Below are positions 1-5,674 of a DNA stretch of 10,205 nucleotides, piece after piece. Made by a program: the position numbers and the translations under genes. The stretch spans positions 1 through 10,205 of the forward strand of contig JAKADI010000006.1 of assembly GCA_021820675.1 (NCBI GenBank). Direction: 5' to 3'. Below the pieces are notes generated by a model. The model saw only the letters and a list, made by a program, of their open reading frames with translations, was not told where the DNA came from and did not search any database. Numbering within the stretch: the stretch's first letter is position 1; every line of letters begins with the position of its first letter. The stretch comes from Bacillota bacterium (GTDB taxonomy: Bacteria > Bacillota > Sulfobacillia > Sulfobacillales > Sulfobacillaceae).

Positions 1-287
1 ATATGGTGTTAAGAGGATTTCCTAATTTAACACAATTGCCTTCCGGAAGCCGTATCCTATTTTCGAGCGGGGCCGGGGTGCTTTGCGAAGGCGAGAATTT
101 GCCTTGTAAGCAGCCGGGAAGGGTGATTCAAGGCATGTATCCTGGTCATCCCACGCTGACGGCACGGTTTGTGCCTGCAGCCCAGGGACGGCGCGGAATT
201 ATCGGTGTTGTCGAACAGACCGGAAGGGTCAAAACGGGGGATTGGGCCCGTATAGTCGTATACAGGCCACCGCAAGTTAAAAAGTAA
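1..287 (+). CDS. MOSC-domain protein, C-terminal part (5' end outside the window)
   Basis: The open frame enters at the left edge and ends at TAA 285-287. The visible 94 residues match the second half of a MOSC domain (molybdenum cofactor sulfurase C-terminal fold). There is an N-L-T-x-L-P-S-G-S segment near residues 8-16. Next comes the conserved Cys in GENLPCKQPG (about residues 31-40), and then RRGIIGVVEQTGRVKTGDWARI near the end, the usual closing strand-turn of the domain. Stand-alone MOSC proteins of this type, such as Bacillus YuaD/YiiM relatives, are thought to bind or transfer sulfur for molybdenum-type cofactors or to detoxify N-hydroxylated compounds; the substrate here is unknown. 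The ATG at position 3 is probably internal, because the family normally has more sequence before this point. No lesion is visible in this part. Confidence 0.7.
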   Translation, partial: MVLRGFPNLTQLPSGSRILFSSGAGVLCEGENLPCKQPGRVIQGMYPGHPTLTARFVPAAQGRRGIIGVVEQTGRVKTGDWARIVVYRPPQVKK

Positions 288-506
288 ACCAATGCGGAGG
301 TGGCTATTGTTGCCATAGAGCCACAGCCCTAAGAGCAGACGGCTATAATCTGCGTAGTTTAATTTATGGACTGTTGATAAGACCCGGACCAAATAAAGGA
401 CTTCCTGAGGTGTCCCTGGACCTCGGTCAACCAAGGGATCGACGTTACCCCGTAACGTGTTCACGATATCTGTGAGGGTGAAGGGCGGATGATGGTTTTC
501 TTTCAT
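57..506 (-). CDS. Hypothetical protein, doubtful; 3' half antisense to the MOSC gene
   Basis: A 149-codon frame starts at ATG 504-506 on the minus strand. Its first 75 residues look protein-like, with FTLTDIVNTLRG, TPQEVLYLVRVLSTV and YADYSRLLLGLWLYG suggesting short amphipathic helices. The remaining part runs antisense over the MOSC coding region and has a shadow-like composition. A small real gene may have occupied about 290-506, convergent with the MOSC gene, and lost its stop by mutation. The frame also stays open upstream to about position 596, without a standard start. No Shine-Dalgarno sequence precedes the ATG. I recognise no family. Confidence 0.3.
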   Translation of the reverse strand: MKENHHPPFTLTDIVNTLRGNVDPLVDRGPGTPQEVLYLVRVLSTVHKLNYADYSRLLLGLWLYGNNSHLRIGLLFNLRWPVYDYTGPIPRFDPSGLFDNTDNSAPSLGCRHKPCRQRGMTRIHALNHPSRLLTRQILAFAKHPGPARK

Positions 507-877
507 GGAAACGCAAGGGCGGCGTACGGGAATTTGAGGAGTGGCGCGTGGGGGTTTCGTCTTCCTAGCCTGCGCGGATCTTTGAACGACCAGGATTTAG
601 GGCCCGCGTCTACCCAAGCGTATGGCGCAGGCTCTGATTACGTGCCATGGTTGCGATTGGTGCTAGGCAGGATTCCCACAGGAATGGAGGGTTCGTGGCT
701 TTGATATTTTTTGAGTATTCTTACGGTTCCTTGATACCTGTGCGCCACAATAGTAGGATAGGTATGGGTGGCCCTTATTCTTCAAGCGGTTACCCGAATT
801 GACCGCGCCATCGGGATAGTAGCGATCCGTATAACCGTTCTGCAGGTGTTGGATGTACAGTGGGAGGTCTAAACATC
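507..877. other. Stretch without a recognisable gene
   Basis: Open frames exist on both strands (for example + 489-704 and - 663-983), but none has a ribosome site or a family motif. The minus frame around 720-850 contains a fairly protein-like stretch (YTDRYYPDGAVNSG, then GHPYLSYYCGAQVSRN). It could be the tail of a decayed gene, but I cannot name a family. No RNA gene, terminator or clear repeat was seen. Confidence 0.3.
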
Positions 878-961
878 GTGAAAATAGCAGATTTCCCGAA
901 GGTCGTCTCGATCGCGGTGGTGTTGACAATTTCTGTAGCGGTTGCAGGGTGCACGTGGTAG
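878..961 (+). pseudogene. Lipoprotein signal peptide with immediate stop (truncated lipoprotein gene)
   Basis: GTG 878-880 follows a good GGGAGG site (862-867) by 10 nt. The frame encodes a textbook lipoprotein leader of about 25 residues: VKIADFPK, a hydrophobic core VVSIAVVLTISVAV, then lipobox V-A-G-C. After the lipobox Cys there are only Thr and Trp before TAG 959-961. In the next frame the sequence continues for nine more codons (GSPIATKRQ) and stops again, so the body of the protein is not recoverable. The start VKI and general layout resemble the intact lipoprotein at 1862, but homology is not shown. It is most simply a truncated gene. A tiny mature lipopeptide is possible but less likely in this decaying stretch. 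Confidence 0.5.
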
Positions 962-1320
962 CCCTATAGCAACAAAAAGACAATGAGGCGATGCCTGAGC
1001 CCCGATGACAACATCTGCGCTATATGGAAAATTCATCTCGATGGGAGCAATCAGAGGTGAACTGCTCTGGCGACTGCTAGATAACTTTTGTGGAACCTTT
1101 CCGTCGAGATGTCCTCTCATGCCCACTGTCTGCAACGTCCCATCATGAAGTGGCCGTCATAGTGGTGCCATTGCTGTTCCGCCGCACTTGGTCTTCGATC
1201 TTCGACCAGTTTACGCCACCGGTGCCACGACTGTTGCAGTTGTCACCCAGGACCCCGGGCCCTGAGCGGTTATAATCCTGCACTGATTGAGCTTCCATTT
1301 GAAAAAATGACAGTGTACCT
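962..1320. other. Stretch without a recognisable gene, probably decayed sequence
   Basis: It lies between the truncated lipoprotein leader and the minus-strand pseudogene. Short open frames are present: a plus-strand run ending in a stop near 1263 that includes YATGATTVAVVTQDPGP, a 61-codon plus frame at 1090-1275, and an 88-codon minus frame at 869-1135. None has a ribosome site or a family motif. I see no terminator, RNA gene or mobile-element end. Confidence 0.35.
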
Positions 1321-1415
1321 TTAAATATTGCCCAACTGCTTGTCGCGGTTAATCAGGGCTTGGAGGTCGACCGTTCCGTTTTGCACAAAAATTACCGCGC
1401 TCTGAATTGCTTCCT

Positions 1416-1436
1416 TCAATGTGTCTCAATGTGTCT
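1416..1436. repeat. 10-bp tandem duplication causing a frameshift
   Basis: The unit TCAATGTGTC occurs twice back to back (1416-1425 and 1426-1435), plus one more T. It lies inside the minus-strand pseudogene. Both copies encode the same D-T-L in two different frames, so this is the lesion itself and not an ancestral repeat. Confidence 0.9.
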
Positions 1437-1601
1437 GGATTCAGCGCCAGAATTTCTTGATGACATTGGGCTTGATGTGAGTTGACCCAATTAGGATTGA
1501 GTGCCGTGACCCCGGTCAGAGTGGGAATTTGCTTATGGTTTTGATTCATTGTGTCGATTTTCGCCTGAAGCTGGGCGAACTGAAAAATAAAAAAGGCTAT
1601 T

Positions 1602-1619
1602 TGCAAAAGATGGTTGAAA
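1602..1619. repeat. 18-bp direct repeat, copy 1
   Basis: TGCAAAAGATGGTTGAAA at 1602-1619 recurs at 1703-1720 as TGCAAAACATGGTTGAAA, with one mismatch (17 of 18 identical) and a 101-bp offset. Copy 1 lies at the upstream frameshift of the minus-strand pseudogene. Confidence 0.75.
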
Positions 1620-1702
1620 GAGCAACGTTCAGATCGAAGGGAGTGGGGTCCGATTTGTGCAATATAGGGTAGAACTCTCTTGGAAGCATGGGCACCGTAT
1701 TG

Positions 1703-1720
1703 TGCAAAACATGGTTGAAA
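1703..1720. repeat. 18-bp direct repeat, copy 2
   Basis: This is the partner of the copy at 1602-1619. It lies just upstream (on the minus strand) of the ATG at 1689 of the broken hypothetical gene. It may be a duplication trace or a repeated regulatory sequence; the sequence does not decide. Confidence 0.75.
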
Positions 1721-1861
1721 ATGTTACTGTGATTCCATTCCCGGTTCTACGACAACGCGCGGATCTTGCTGAACTCCCTCATAGAACCTAGCGCGGCGCA
1801 AACCTTTCCGGGATTGCGAGCGTTATTGTGTAGAGAACGAATCATAGAGGGAGAGATACCT

Positions 1862-2242
1862 GTGAAGATTGGCCAGCTCTTGATGGTGACCTCGGCATTG
1901 GCCGCCCTCATCGGGTTGTCCGGCTGTGGTACGCGAGCGTCCGATCCTCCGCCGCAGTTGGTTCAACCGTCTCTCAACCCCGCGGCGATCAGGACGGCCT
2001 TTCGACGAGCCCACCTCACTTCCGGCATGCAGTTGGGATACCGAAATCGCCTCTACAAGTTAGTGCGGCCCGTCTCGTCCGCGGCGGTAGGCGACAAACT
2101 GGGCACCGTCCTCTACCACGGGACCATTGGTCAGGGCTTTACGCTGTATTCGGAAAAGGGCACGGCGGTAAGTAGCGCGGTAATATTTCAGGCTGAGACA
2201 AGGCAGTACTTTGAGGGTATTGCGGTGAAAGGCCAGCCTTAG
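1862..2242 (+). CDS. Small lipoprotein of unknown function
   Basis: It encodes 126 residues starting at GTG 1862, 7 nt after a GAGGGAGAG site (1847-1855). The frame is open back to TTG 1766, but that start has no ribosome site and would bury the signal peptide. Residues 1-22 form a lipoprotein leader: V-K start, hydrophobic LLMVTSALAALIGL, lipobox L-S-G-C. The mature part begins CGTRASDPPP, a likely flexible linker to the membrane. It is followed by a compact domain with AIRTAFRRAHL, YRNRLYKLV, GDKLGTVLYHG, GFTLYSEKG and RQYFEGIAVKG, probably mostly beta-strand. That layout is common among small surface lipoproteins of Firmicutes, but I cannot assign a family or ligand. It would be anchored by diacylglycerol on the outer face of the cytoplasmic membrane. 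It is the only gene of the left region, besides the MOSC part, that shows no lesion. Confidence 0.65.
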   Translation: MKIGQLLMVTSALAALIGLSGCGTRASDPPPQLVQPSLNPAAIRTAFRRAHLTSGMQLGYRNRLYKLVRPVSSAAVGDKLGTVLYHGTIGQGFTLYSEKGTAVSSAVIFQAETRQYFEGIAVKGQP

Positions 2243-2463
2243 GCCCACCGTGACTGGCAACCGGGTGGTCGCGGAAGATGGCGCCGACGCAGAACCTATT
2301 TTAGCCATGTGGCACACCGGGGGACTAGCTCGCGTCCGAGACCGCCGACCAGCGATCGAATGCTCGGCGCCGCGTCGGCCACCACGAAGAGAGCGTCGTT
2401 TCTTGGCTACCCCTAATGCAGTGCTGTTAATCTTACTCTTACTCGGCTAAGGACGGTGTGCCC
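2243..2463. other. Gap between lipoprotein and methyltransferase pseudogene
   Basis: The two flanking genes converge here. No hairpin with a T-run was found. A minus-strand run of about 36 codons (2299-2406) reads DALFVVADAAPSIRSLVGG..., which looks faintly like a piece of a larger enzyme or transposase. It has no start, no ribosome site and no diagnostic residue, so I do not call it. Confidence 0.3.
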
Positions 2464-3283
2464 TCACCAAAAGGCTGTCGGCCATTGACTGGGAACCGAT
2501 CGTGGAGCCGCCGGATAGGACCATCGGCCAAAATTGGCGCCGTTCTCGCCCACTTGGACGACAGTCGACATCCACCCAAATTCGGACAGCATGACCTCTG
2601 GGTCGTCCGTCGGGAATTGCCACGGTGCTGCCATGTCATCCATGTGCTGCATCCACTCCGCGGTGTACGGAGACGTTGCGAACGCTGTCGTCACAAAGTC
2701 AACGCCGAACCAACTTGGTGCTACGGAGCTCAGTGACGACCTCAATGAGCCGACGGACATGGGAGGCAGGCAGATAGGCGAGGCACCCTTCGGCGATCCA
2801 CACGGTCCCCGTTTGGTGATCAAATCCCGCTTGGAGGAGCGGACCCCCAATATCTTCCATTAGGTCCGCAGCCACAGGGCGTCGGTCGACTGACAACATC
2901 ACGTCCGATAGCCGTGCCTGCTTGTAGGCCAGCACGGCACCTTGATCGACCTCGTAGATGACAGTGCCCGTCGGCCATGCCATGCGATAGGCGCGGGTGT
3001 CCAGCCCGGCCCCCAACAAGACCACTTGTTGTTCCTGGCGGATGGCGGTCTCTTGGAGGAAATTGTCAAAGAAGCGTGTGCGGATGGCAAATACCGTCAT
3101 TTCGGAACCGGTTTGAAGGCCCTCCGTCAGAAGCCTTTCGCCTTCTGCGCCGACAAGCCGTTCCGCATAGGGATCCAAAAACAGGCGGTCCGCACGATAC
3201 GTTTCGTGGGCCCGTGCGGCTGCTGCCCACAGGGCCGTTCGATTTACGGAATTCACTCCAGTCCTCATTTGAGCCATTATCAT
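2464..3283 (-). pseudogene. SAM-dependent methyltransferase (TIGR00027 / leucine carboxyl methyltransferase-like), frameshifted
   Basis: The N-terminal part has RTGVNSVNRTALWAAAARA, then FLDPYAERLVG, the SAM-binding VVLLGAGLDTRAYRM, the acidic EVDQGAVLAYKQ, and VWIAEGCLAYLPASHV. This is the order typical of the TIGR00027 class I methyltransferases, which are related to leucine carboxyl methyltransferases and have mostly unknown substrates. That frame dies at TGA near 2700 after RSTKLVRR. The family's C-terminal part follows in another minus frame: SWFGVDFVTTAF, FPTDDPEVMLSEFGW and GRWSYPAAPRSVP, ending at TGA 2464-2466. Removing one base in + 2725-2731 (ggagctc) gives ...VVTELVAPSWFGVDF... 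and a normal length of about 272 residues. I chose ATG 3281-3283 because AGGA lies 6 nt before it; ATG 3277 and 3268 are alternatives. Without a recoding signal, the product would lack about 86 C-terminal residues. Confidence 0.8.
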
Positions 3284-3362
3284 TGCCGGTCCTATTCTCG
3301 TAACGGTCAACTTGCGCACAAACCGCTCACAGGCAAAGGCCGCGCTTAGAGAATATTTCACA

Positions 3363-3668
3363 ATGGATTGTTGGTTGGGTCTATATGGCCCGTTTACGGT
3401 AGACTCCCCAATTTATCGTGCTATCCAACTAGTTCATGCGGTCATCAACTTCGTCGGAACCCGCACAGTAGGATTTGTTTAAGCCATGCGAGCGGTACGC
3501 AGACGCCAATTTCCCGTCCTATCTTCAAAACTTCCAACCAGCGGTCAATGGCACACCGTCACGTACGGACTATATATTTCAACCGAGTCCTAACCTGCCA
3601 ACGAGCGTGGTTTGGTCTAACAACGGGATAATTCCAACCTCAGATTGCACATAGCCATAAAAAAATAA
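3363..3668 (+). pseudogene. Endonuclease/exonuclease/phosphatase-type (EEP) protein remnant
   Basis: The plus frame from 3472 encodes FKPCERYADANFPSYLQNFQ, then GTPSRTDYIFQPSPNLPTSV and IPTSDCT-stop (3652-3654). G-x-P-S-R-x-D-Y-I-F followed about 25 residues later by S-D-H is the C-terminal signature of EEP-superfamily hydrolases (Mg-dependent phosphodiesterases). Here the expected S-D-H reads S-D-C. Removing the two bases 3646-3647 gives S-D-H-I-A-I-K-K and TAA 3666-3668, so a small indel probably removed the catalytic His. Just upstream, in another frame (3363-3482), GLYGPFTVDSPIYRAIQLVHAVINF could be the preceding segment, cut by a second frameshift near 3470-3482. The N-terminal half of a normal EEP protein is missing. 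The family call rests on a short match. Confidence 0.4.
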
Positions 3669-3692
3669 AGAAATAAAAAATAAAGTTGGTGA

Positions 3693-3721
3693 TTCCAAGA
3701 CATCGCAAGTTAGGGTATAAT
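3693..3721 (+). promoter_or_regulatory. Possible sigma-A-type promoter for ispE
   Basis: A perfect TATAAT (3716-3721) has a weak -35-like TTCCAA (3693-3698) at 17-bp spacing. It lies downstream of an AT-rich stretch and about 105 bp before the proposed ispE start. The -35 matches the consensus at only three positions, and AT-rich sequence yields TATAAT easily. Confidence 0.35.
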
Positions 3722-3814
3722 AATTTTTTGGCAATTTCTGAAATCTTGATAGGGGCTGTGCGAAAATCTTTAGCTTGCTGCCGACTTTGGTGTAAGATAC
3801 TCGCAGTACGGCGC

Positions 3815-3821
3815 AGGAGGG
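3815..3821 (+). promoter_or_regulatory. Ribosome binding site of ispE, placing the start at ACG 3828
   Basis: AGGAGGG is a near-perfect anti-16S match. The codon exactly 7 nt after GGAGG (3816-3820) is ACG 3828-3830, in frame with IspE. spoVG (GTG) and glmU (TTG) in this window use the same 7-nt spacing. Confidence 0.7.
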
Positions 3822-3827
3822 ATCGGA

Positions 3828-4739
3828 ACGCAAGCGCAACAATGGCAATTAACGGCATATGCAAAAGTTAATTTAGGATTGTGGGTGGGACCCCGGGATG
3901 GGCGAGGCTATCATCCGGTATCCACCCTAATGCAGACGATTGCTTTGGCGGATCCCATTTCCGTGACGGCGGCTTGGGAATATCACTTGGAGATGTCGAT
4001 GCCCCAGCGGGATTTGGCTTCAGTCTCGTTGTCCGTGTCTGTGGAAGATAATTTGGTGACGAAAGCATATCGATGGGCGAAAAGACGCGTACCGGAAATT
4101 CCGGCCATCCATGTGCGGGTGATAAAGCGGATTCCCCAGGGAGCTGGGTTGGGTGGCGGTAGTGCGGATGCGGCGGCAATCTTGCGTTGGGCGCATCGGC
4201 TTTTCCCGCAAGGATTCAACCTGCGGGAGACCTCAAGCTTAGGGATGGATGTGCCGTTTTTGATAGATGGCGGTAGTGCGAAAGCGACGGGTTATGGACA
4301 AGAGCTTACACCCCTTGATCCCTTATTGGGATGGCATGTCATTGTGGCCAGTCCTCCCATCGCTCTCTCTACTGCTCAGGTATATCAGGCCTTTGACGAG
4401 ATTAACCCCTCGGCCCTTCCTGCTGCGAGCGTGGAAGAGGTCGCCAGGGATTTGTCTCGGGGTCAGCTTCCCTTCTTGTTTAACGCATTGGAGCCGGCGG
4501 CCTGGAGAGTGGAACCGTCACTGCAAGCGTTCAAAGCGGAATTAACCAGGGAGACGGGGAAACCTTGGTTTCTTACAGGAAGTGGAGCTGCGTACTTTAC
4601 TCTGGTTCGCGACCCTCAAGAAGCGCGAGCTGTCAAACGCAGGATCTGGGAACAACATCTTCCCTTGTCCCGGCTTGAGGTTGCCAAATTTGTGGGACCT
4701 ACTTCCCCGCTGGGCCCACAAGAATTTTATCGCACGTAA
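3828..4739 (+). CDS. ispE: 4-diphosphocytidyl-2-C-methyl-D-erythritol kinase, apparent ACG start
   Basis: IspE phosphorylates CDP-methylerythritol with ATP in the cytosolic MEP pathway to isopentenyl diphosphate. It is a GHMP-family kinase. Counted from ACG 3828 the protein has 303 residues. Residues 10-16 (AYAKVNL) are the conserved start of the fold, with Lys13 at the position of the catalytic Lys. RDGRGYHPVSTLMQTI follows. PQGAGLGGGSADAA (about 104-116) is the ATP-phosphate loop, GMDVPF carries the catalytic Asp141, and FLTGSGAAYF (about 248-257) is GHMP motif 3. The only standard start in this frame is TTG 3879, which has no ribosome site and deletes A-K-x-N-L. The frame is closed upstream by TAG 3771. 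The helix before GMDVPF (NLRETSSLG) seems about six residues shorter than in E. coli IspE. A 149-bp gap follows before the next gene. Confidence 0.85.
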   Translation, partial: TQAQQWQLTAYAKVNLGLWVGPRDGRGYHPVSTLMQTIALADPISVTAAWEYHLEMSMPQRDLASVSLSVSVEDNLVTKAYRWAKRRVPEIPAIHVRVIKRIPQGAGLGGGSADAAAILRWAHRLFPQGFNLRETSSLGMDVPFLIDGGSAKATGYGQELTPLDPLLGWHVIVASPPIALSTAQVYQAFDEINPSALPAASVEEVARDLSRGQLPFLFNALEPAAWRVEPSLQAFKAELTRETGKPWFLTGSGAAYFTLVRDPQEARAVKRRIWEQHLPLSRLEVAKFVGPTSPLGPQEFYRT

Positions 4740-4755
4740 AAGTTGTGGTGAAAAG

Positions 4756-4784
4756 TTCTGTTTATGCGGTAAGATGACTACAAT
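4756..4784 (+). promoter_or_regulatory. Weak candidate promoter before the nucleotidyltransferase gene
   Basis: TACAAT (4779-4784) lies 17 bp after a poor -35-like TTCTGT (4756-4761), in the 149-bp gap after ispE. That gap is large compared with the others in this operon, so a separate promoter is plausible. The match itself is weak. No terminator hairpin was found in the gap. Confidence 0.2.
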
Positions 4785-4891
4785 TCACAAGAATGATGGT
4801 CGCGACAGACTGTGTGTCCTCCAATATCATGGACGTTGAGGTTGTGATACAAAGGCACAGCACGTGACAGACGCTATACGCAGAAAGGTTG

Positions 4892-5665
4892 ATGGAATTC
4901 TTGAATCAACGTCCAGCGATCGTGCTGGCGGGTCAGCATAATGACGGAAAATTGCGCACGATCTCAGATAAAGAATGGGAAGCTGAAATTTTATTGCAAG
5001 GTCGCCCGATGGTGGAGTACGTCGTGGAAGCGTTACGGCGCTCTGGGCGGGTGAGTCCCATCATCGTGGTCGGGCCGCCTCACTTGGGCTTACGGGACGT
5101 GATTTGGGCAGACGTGCATGATGACATGTTAGACAATGTGCTAAGTGGATTGAAAACCGTAGACGACTCCACCGTTCTCATTGCTACTGCCGACATTCCG
5201 TTGCTGACTCCCTTTGCGGTCAACGCATTCCTCGATCAAGCGGATCCCAGATACGATGTGGTCTATCCGATAATCGAAAAATCTGTTGTGGAAGCCAAAT
5301 TTCCGGAGTCACGGCGCACGTATGTCCGTCTCAAAGACGGCATTTTTACCGGAGGAAATGTATTACTGGTGCGAAAAGAGGCAGTGATCCGTAGTCAATG
5401 GACGGTAAGAGACTTGCTTAGTCACCGTAAATCCCCGATGCGCCTCGCGTCAGATATCGGACTGACCATATTAGTACGCTGGCTTTTGGGGAACTTAAGC
5501 ATGACAGATGCGGAACGCCGTATGAAGAGGTTGCTTGACGTAGAAGGCAAAGCCTTACGCTTTAATTATCCTGAAGTAGGGGTCGACGTCGACAAACCCG
5601 AAGATTGGAATTTGGCGGATAAATGGCTGGGTCAAACCGATCAGACGTCGTTCCTGGTGCCATGA
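4892..5665 (+). CDS. MobA-like nucleotidyltransferase-fold protein
   Basis: 257 residues from ATG 4892 (TTG 4889 is also possible). AGAAAGG lies directly upstream; TTG 4901 would give better spacing. The GT-A / NTP-transferase fold is indicated by PAIVLAG near the N-terminus, GRPMVEYVVEALRRS (about 38-52), IIVVGPP, the DxP-type metal motif STVLIATADIPLLTPFAV (about 93-110), RRTYVRLKDGIFTGGNVLLV (about 141-160), RKSPMRLASDIG, and C-terminal PEVGVDVDKPEDW. From memory, proteins of this shape sit next to purR or ispE in other Firmicutes. They are usually annotated only as MobA-like, and the sugar or cofactor substrate is unknown. The glycine-rich loop is unusual: LAGQHNDGKL rather than LAGGxGxRMG. 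The gene ends 9 bp before the first ATG of purR, so the two are probably cotranscribed. Confidence 0.75.
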   Translation: MEFLNQRPAIVLAGQHNDGKLRTISDKEWEAEILLQGRPMVEYVVEALRRSGRVSPIIVVGPPHLGLRDVIWADVHDDMLDNVLSGLKTVDDSTVLIATADIPLLTPFAVNAFLDQADPRYDVVYPIIEKSVVEAKFPESRRTYVRLKDGIFTGGNVLLVRKEAVIRSQWTVRDLLSHRKSPMRLASDIGLTILVRWLLGNLSMTDAERRMKRLLDVEGKALRFNYPEVGVDVDKPEDWNLADKWLGQTDQTSFLVP

Positions 5666-5674
5666 GAAAAATCC

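Larger units (their letters stand above)
1321..1689 (-). pseudogene. Small hypothetical protein gene broken by two frameshifts, one a 10-bp tandem duplication
   Basis: Three minus-strand frames join into one protein of about 120 residues. (1) ATG 1687-1689 opens MLPREFYPILHKSDPTPFD...ALSTIF and hits TAG at 1597. (2) An overlapping frame carries QIAFFIFQFAQLQAKIDTMNQ through ILALNPDTL. (3) A third frame resumes with DTLKEAIQSAVIFVQNGTVD and ends QLGNI-TAA at 1321-1323. The jump from 2 to 3 lies exactly at a perfect 10-bp tandem duplication (1416-1436). Removing one unit restores ...NPDTLKEAIQSA... . The jump from 1 to 2 lies at a T-rich tract near 1590-1609, where one extra T would restore STIFLQIAFF. 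No good Shine-Dalgarno site precedes the ATG. The family is unknown to me. The FFIFQFAQLQ segment could be a short hydrophobic helix. Confidence 0.6.

Noticed and set aside
489..704. 71-codon plus-strand ORF
   Set aside because: No ribosome site, no motif, and a composition typical of chance frames; no support beyond being open.
663..983. 106-codon minus-strand ORF, possible recombinase-like tail (YLSYYCGAQ)
   Set aside because: Only one suggestive Cys and aromatic residues, no zinc-ribbon pair, no start signal; mentioned only in the gap note.
1090..1275. 61-codon plus-strand ORF
   Set aside because: No ribosome site, no recognisable domain, and competing open frames over the same bases.
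2299..2406. Minus-strand fragment DALFVVADAAPSIRSLVGG as a transposase piece
   Set aside because: No catalytic residues or element ends; a run of about 36 codons is expected by chance in GC-rich sequence.
2250..2450. 66-codon plus-strand ORF ending in a leucine-rich tail
   Set aside because: Arg/Pro-rich chance composition, no ribosome site; the LLILLLLG tail is too short for a convincing membrane segment.
3748..3790. GGGGCTGTGCGAAAA-like stretch as an insertion-sequence end
   Set aside because: No matching inverted partner, target duplication or transposase nearby.
3879..4739. IspE starting at TTG 3879
   Set aside because: It would delete the conserved A-K-x-N-L segment with the catalytic Lys, and no ribosome site precedes it.
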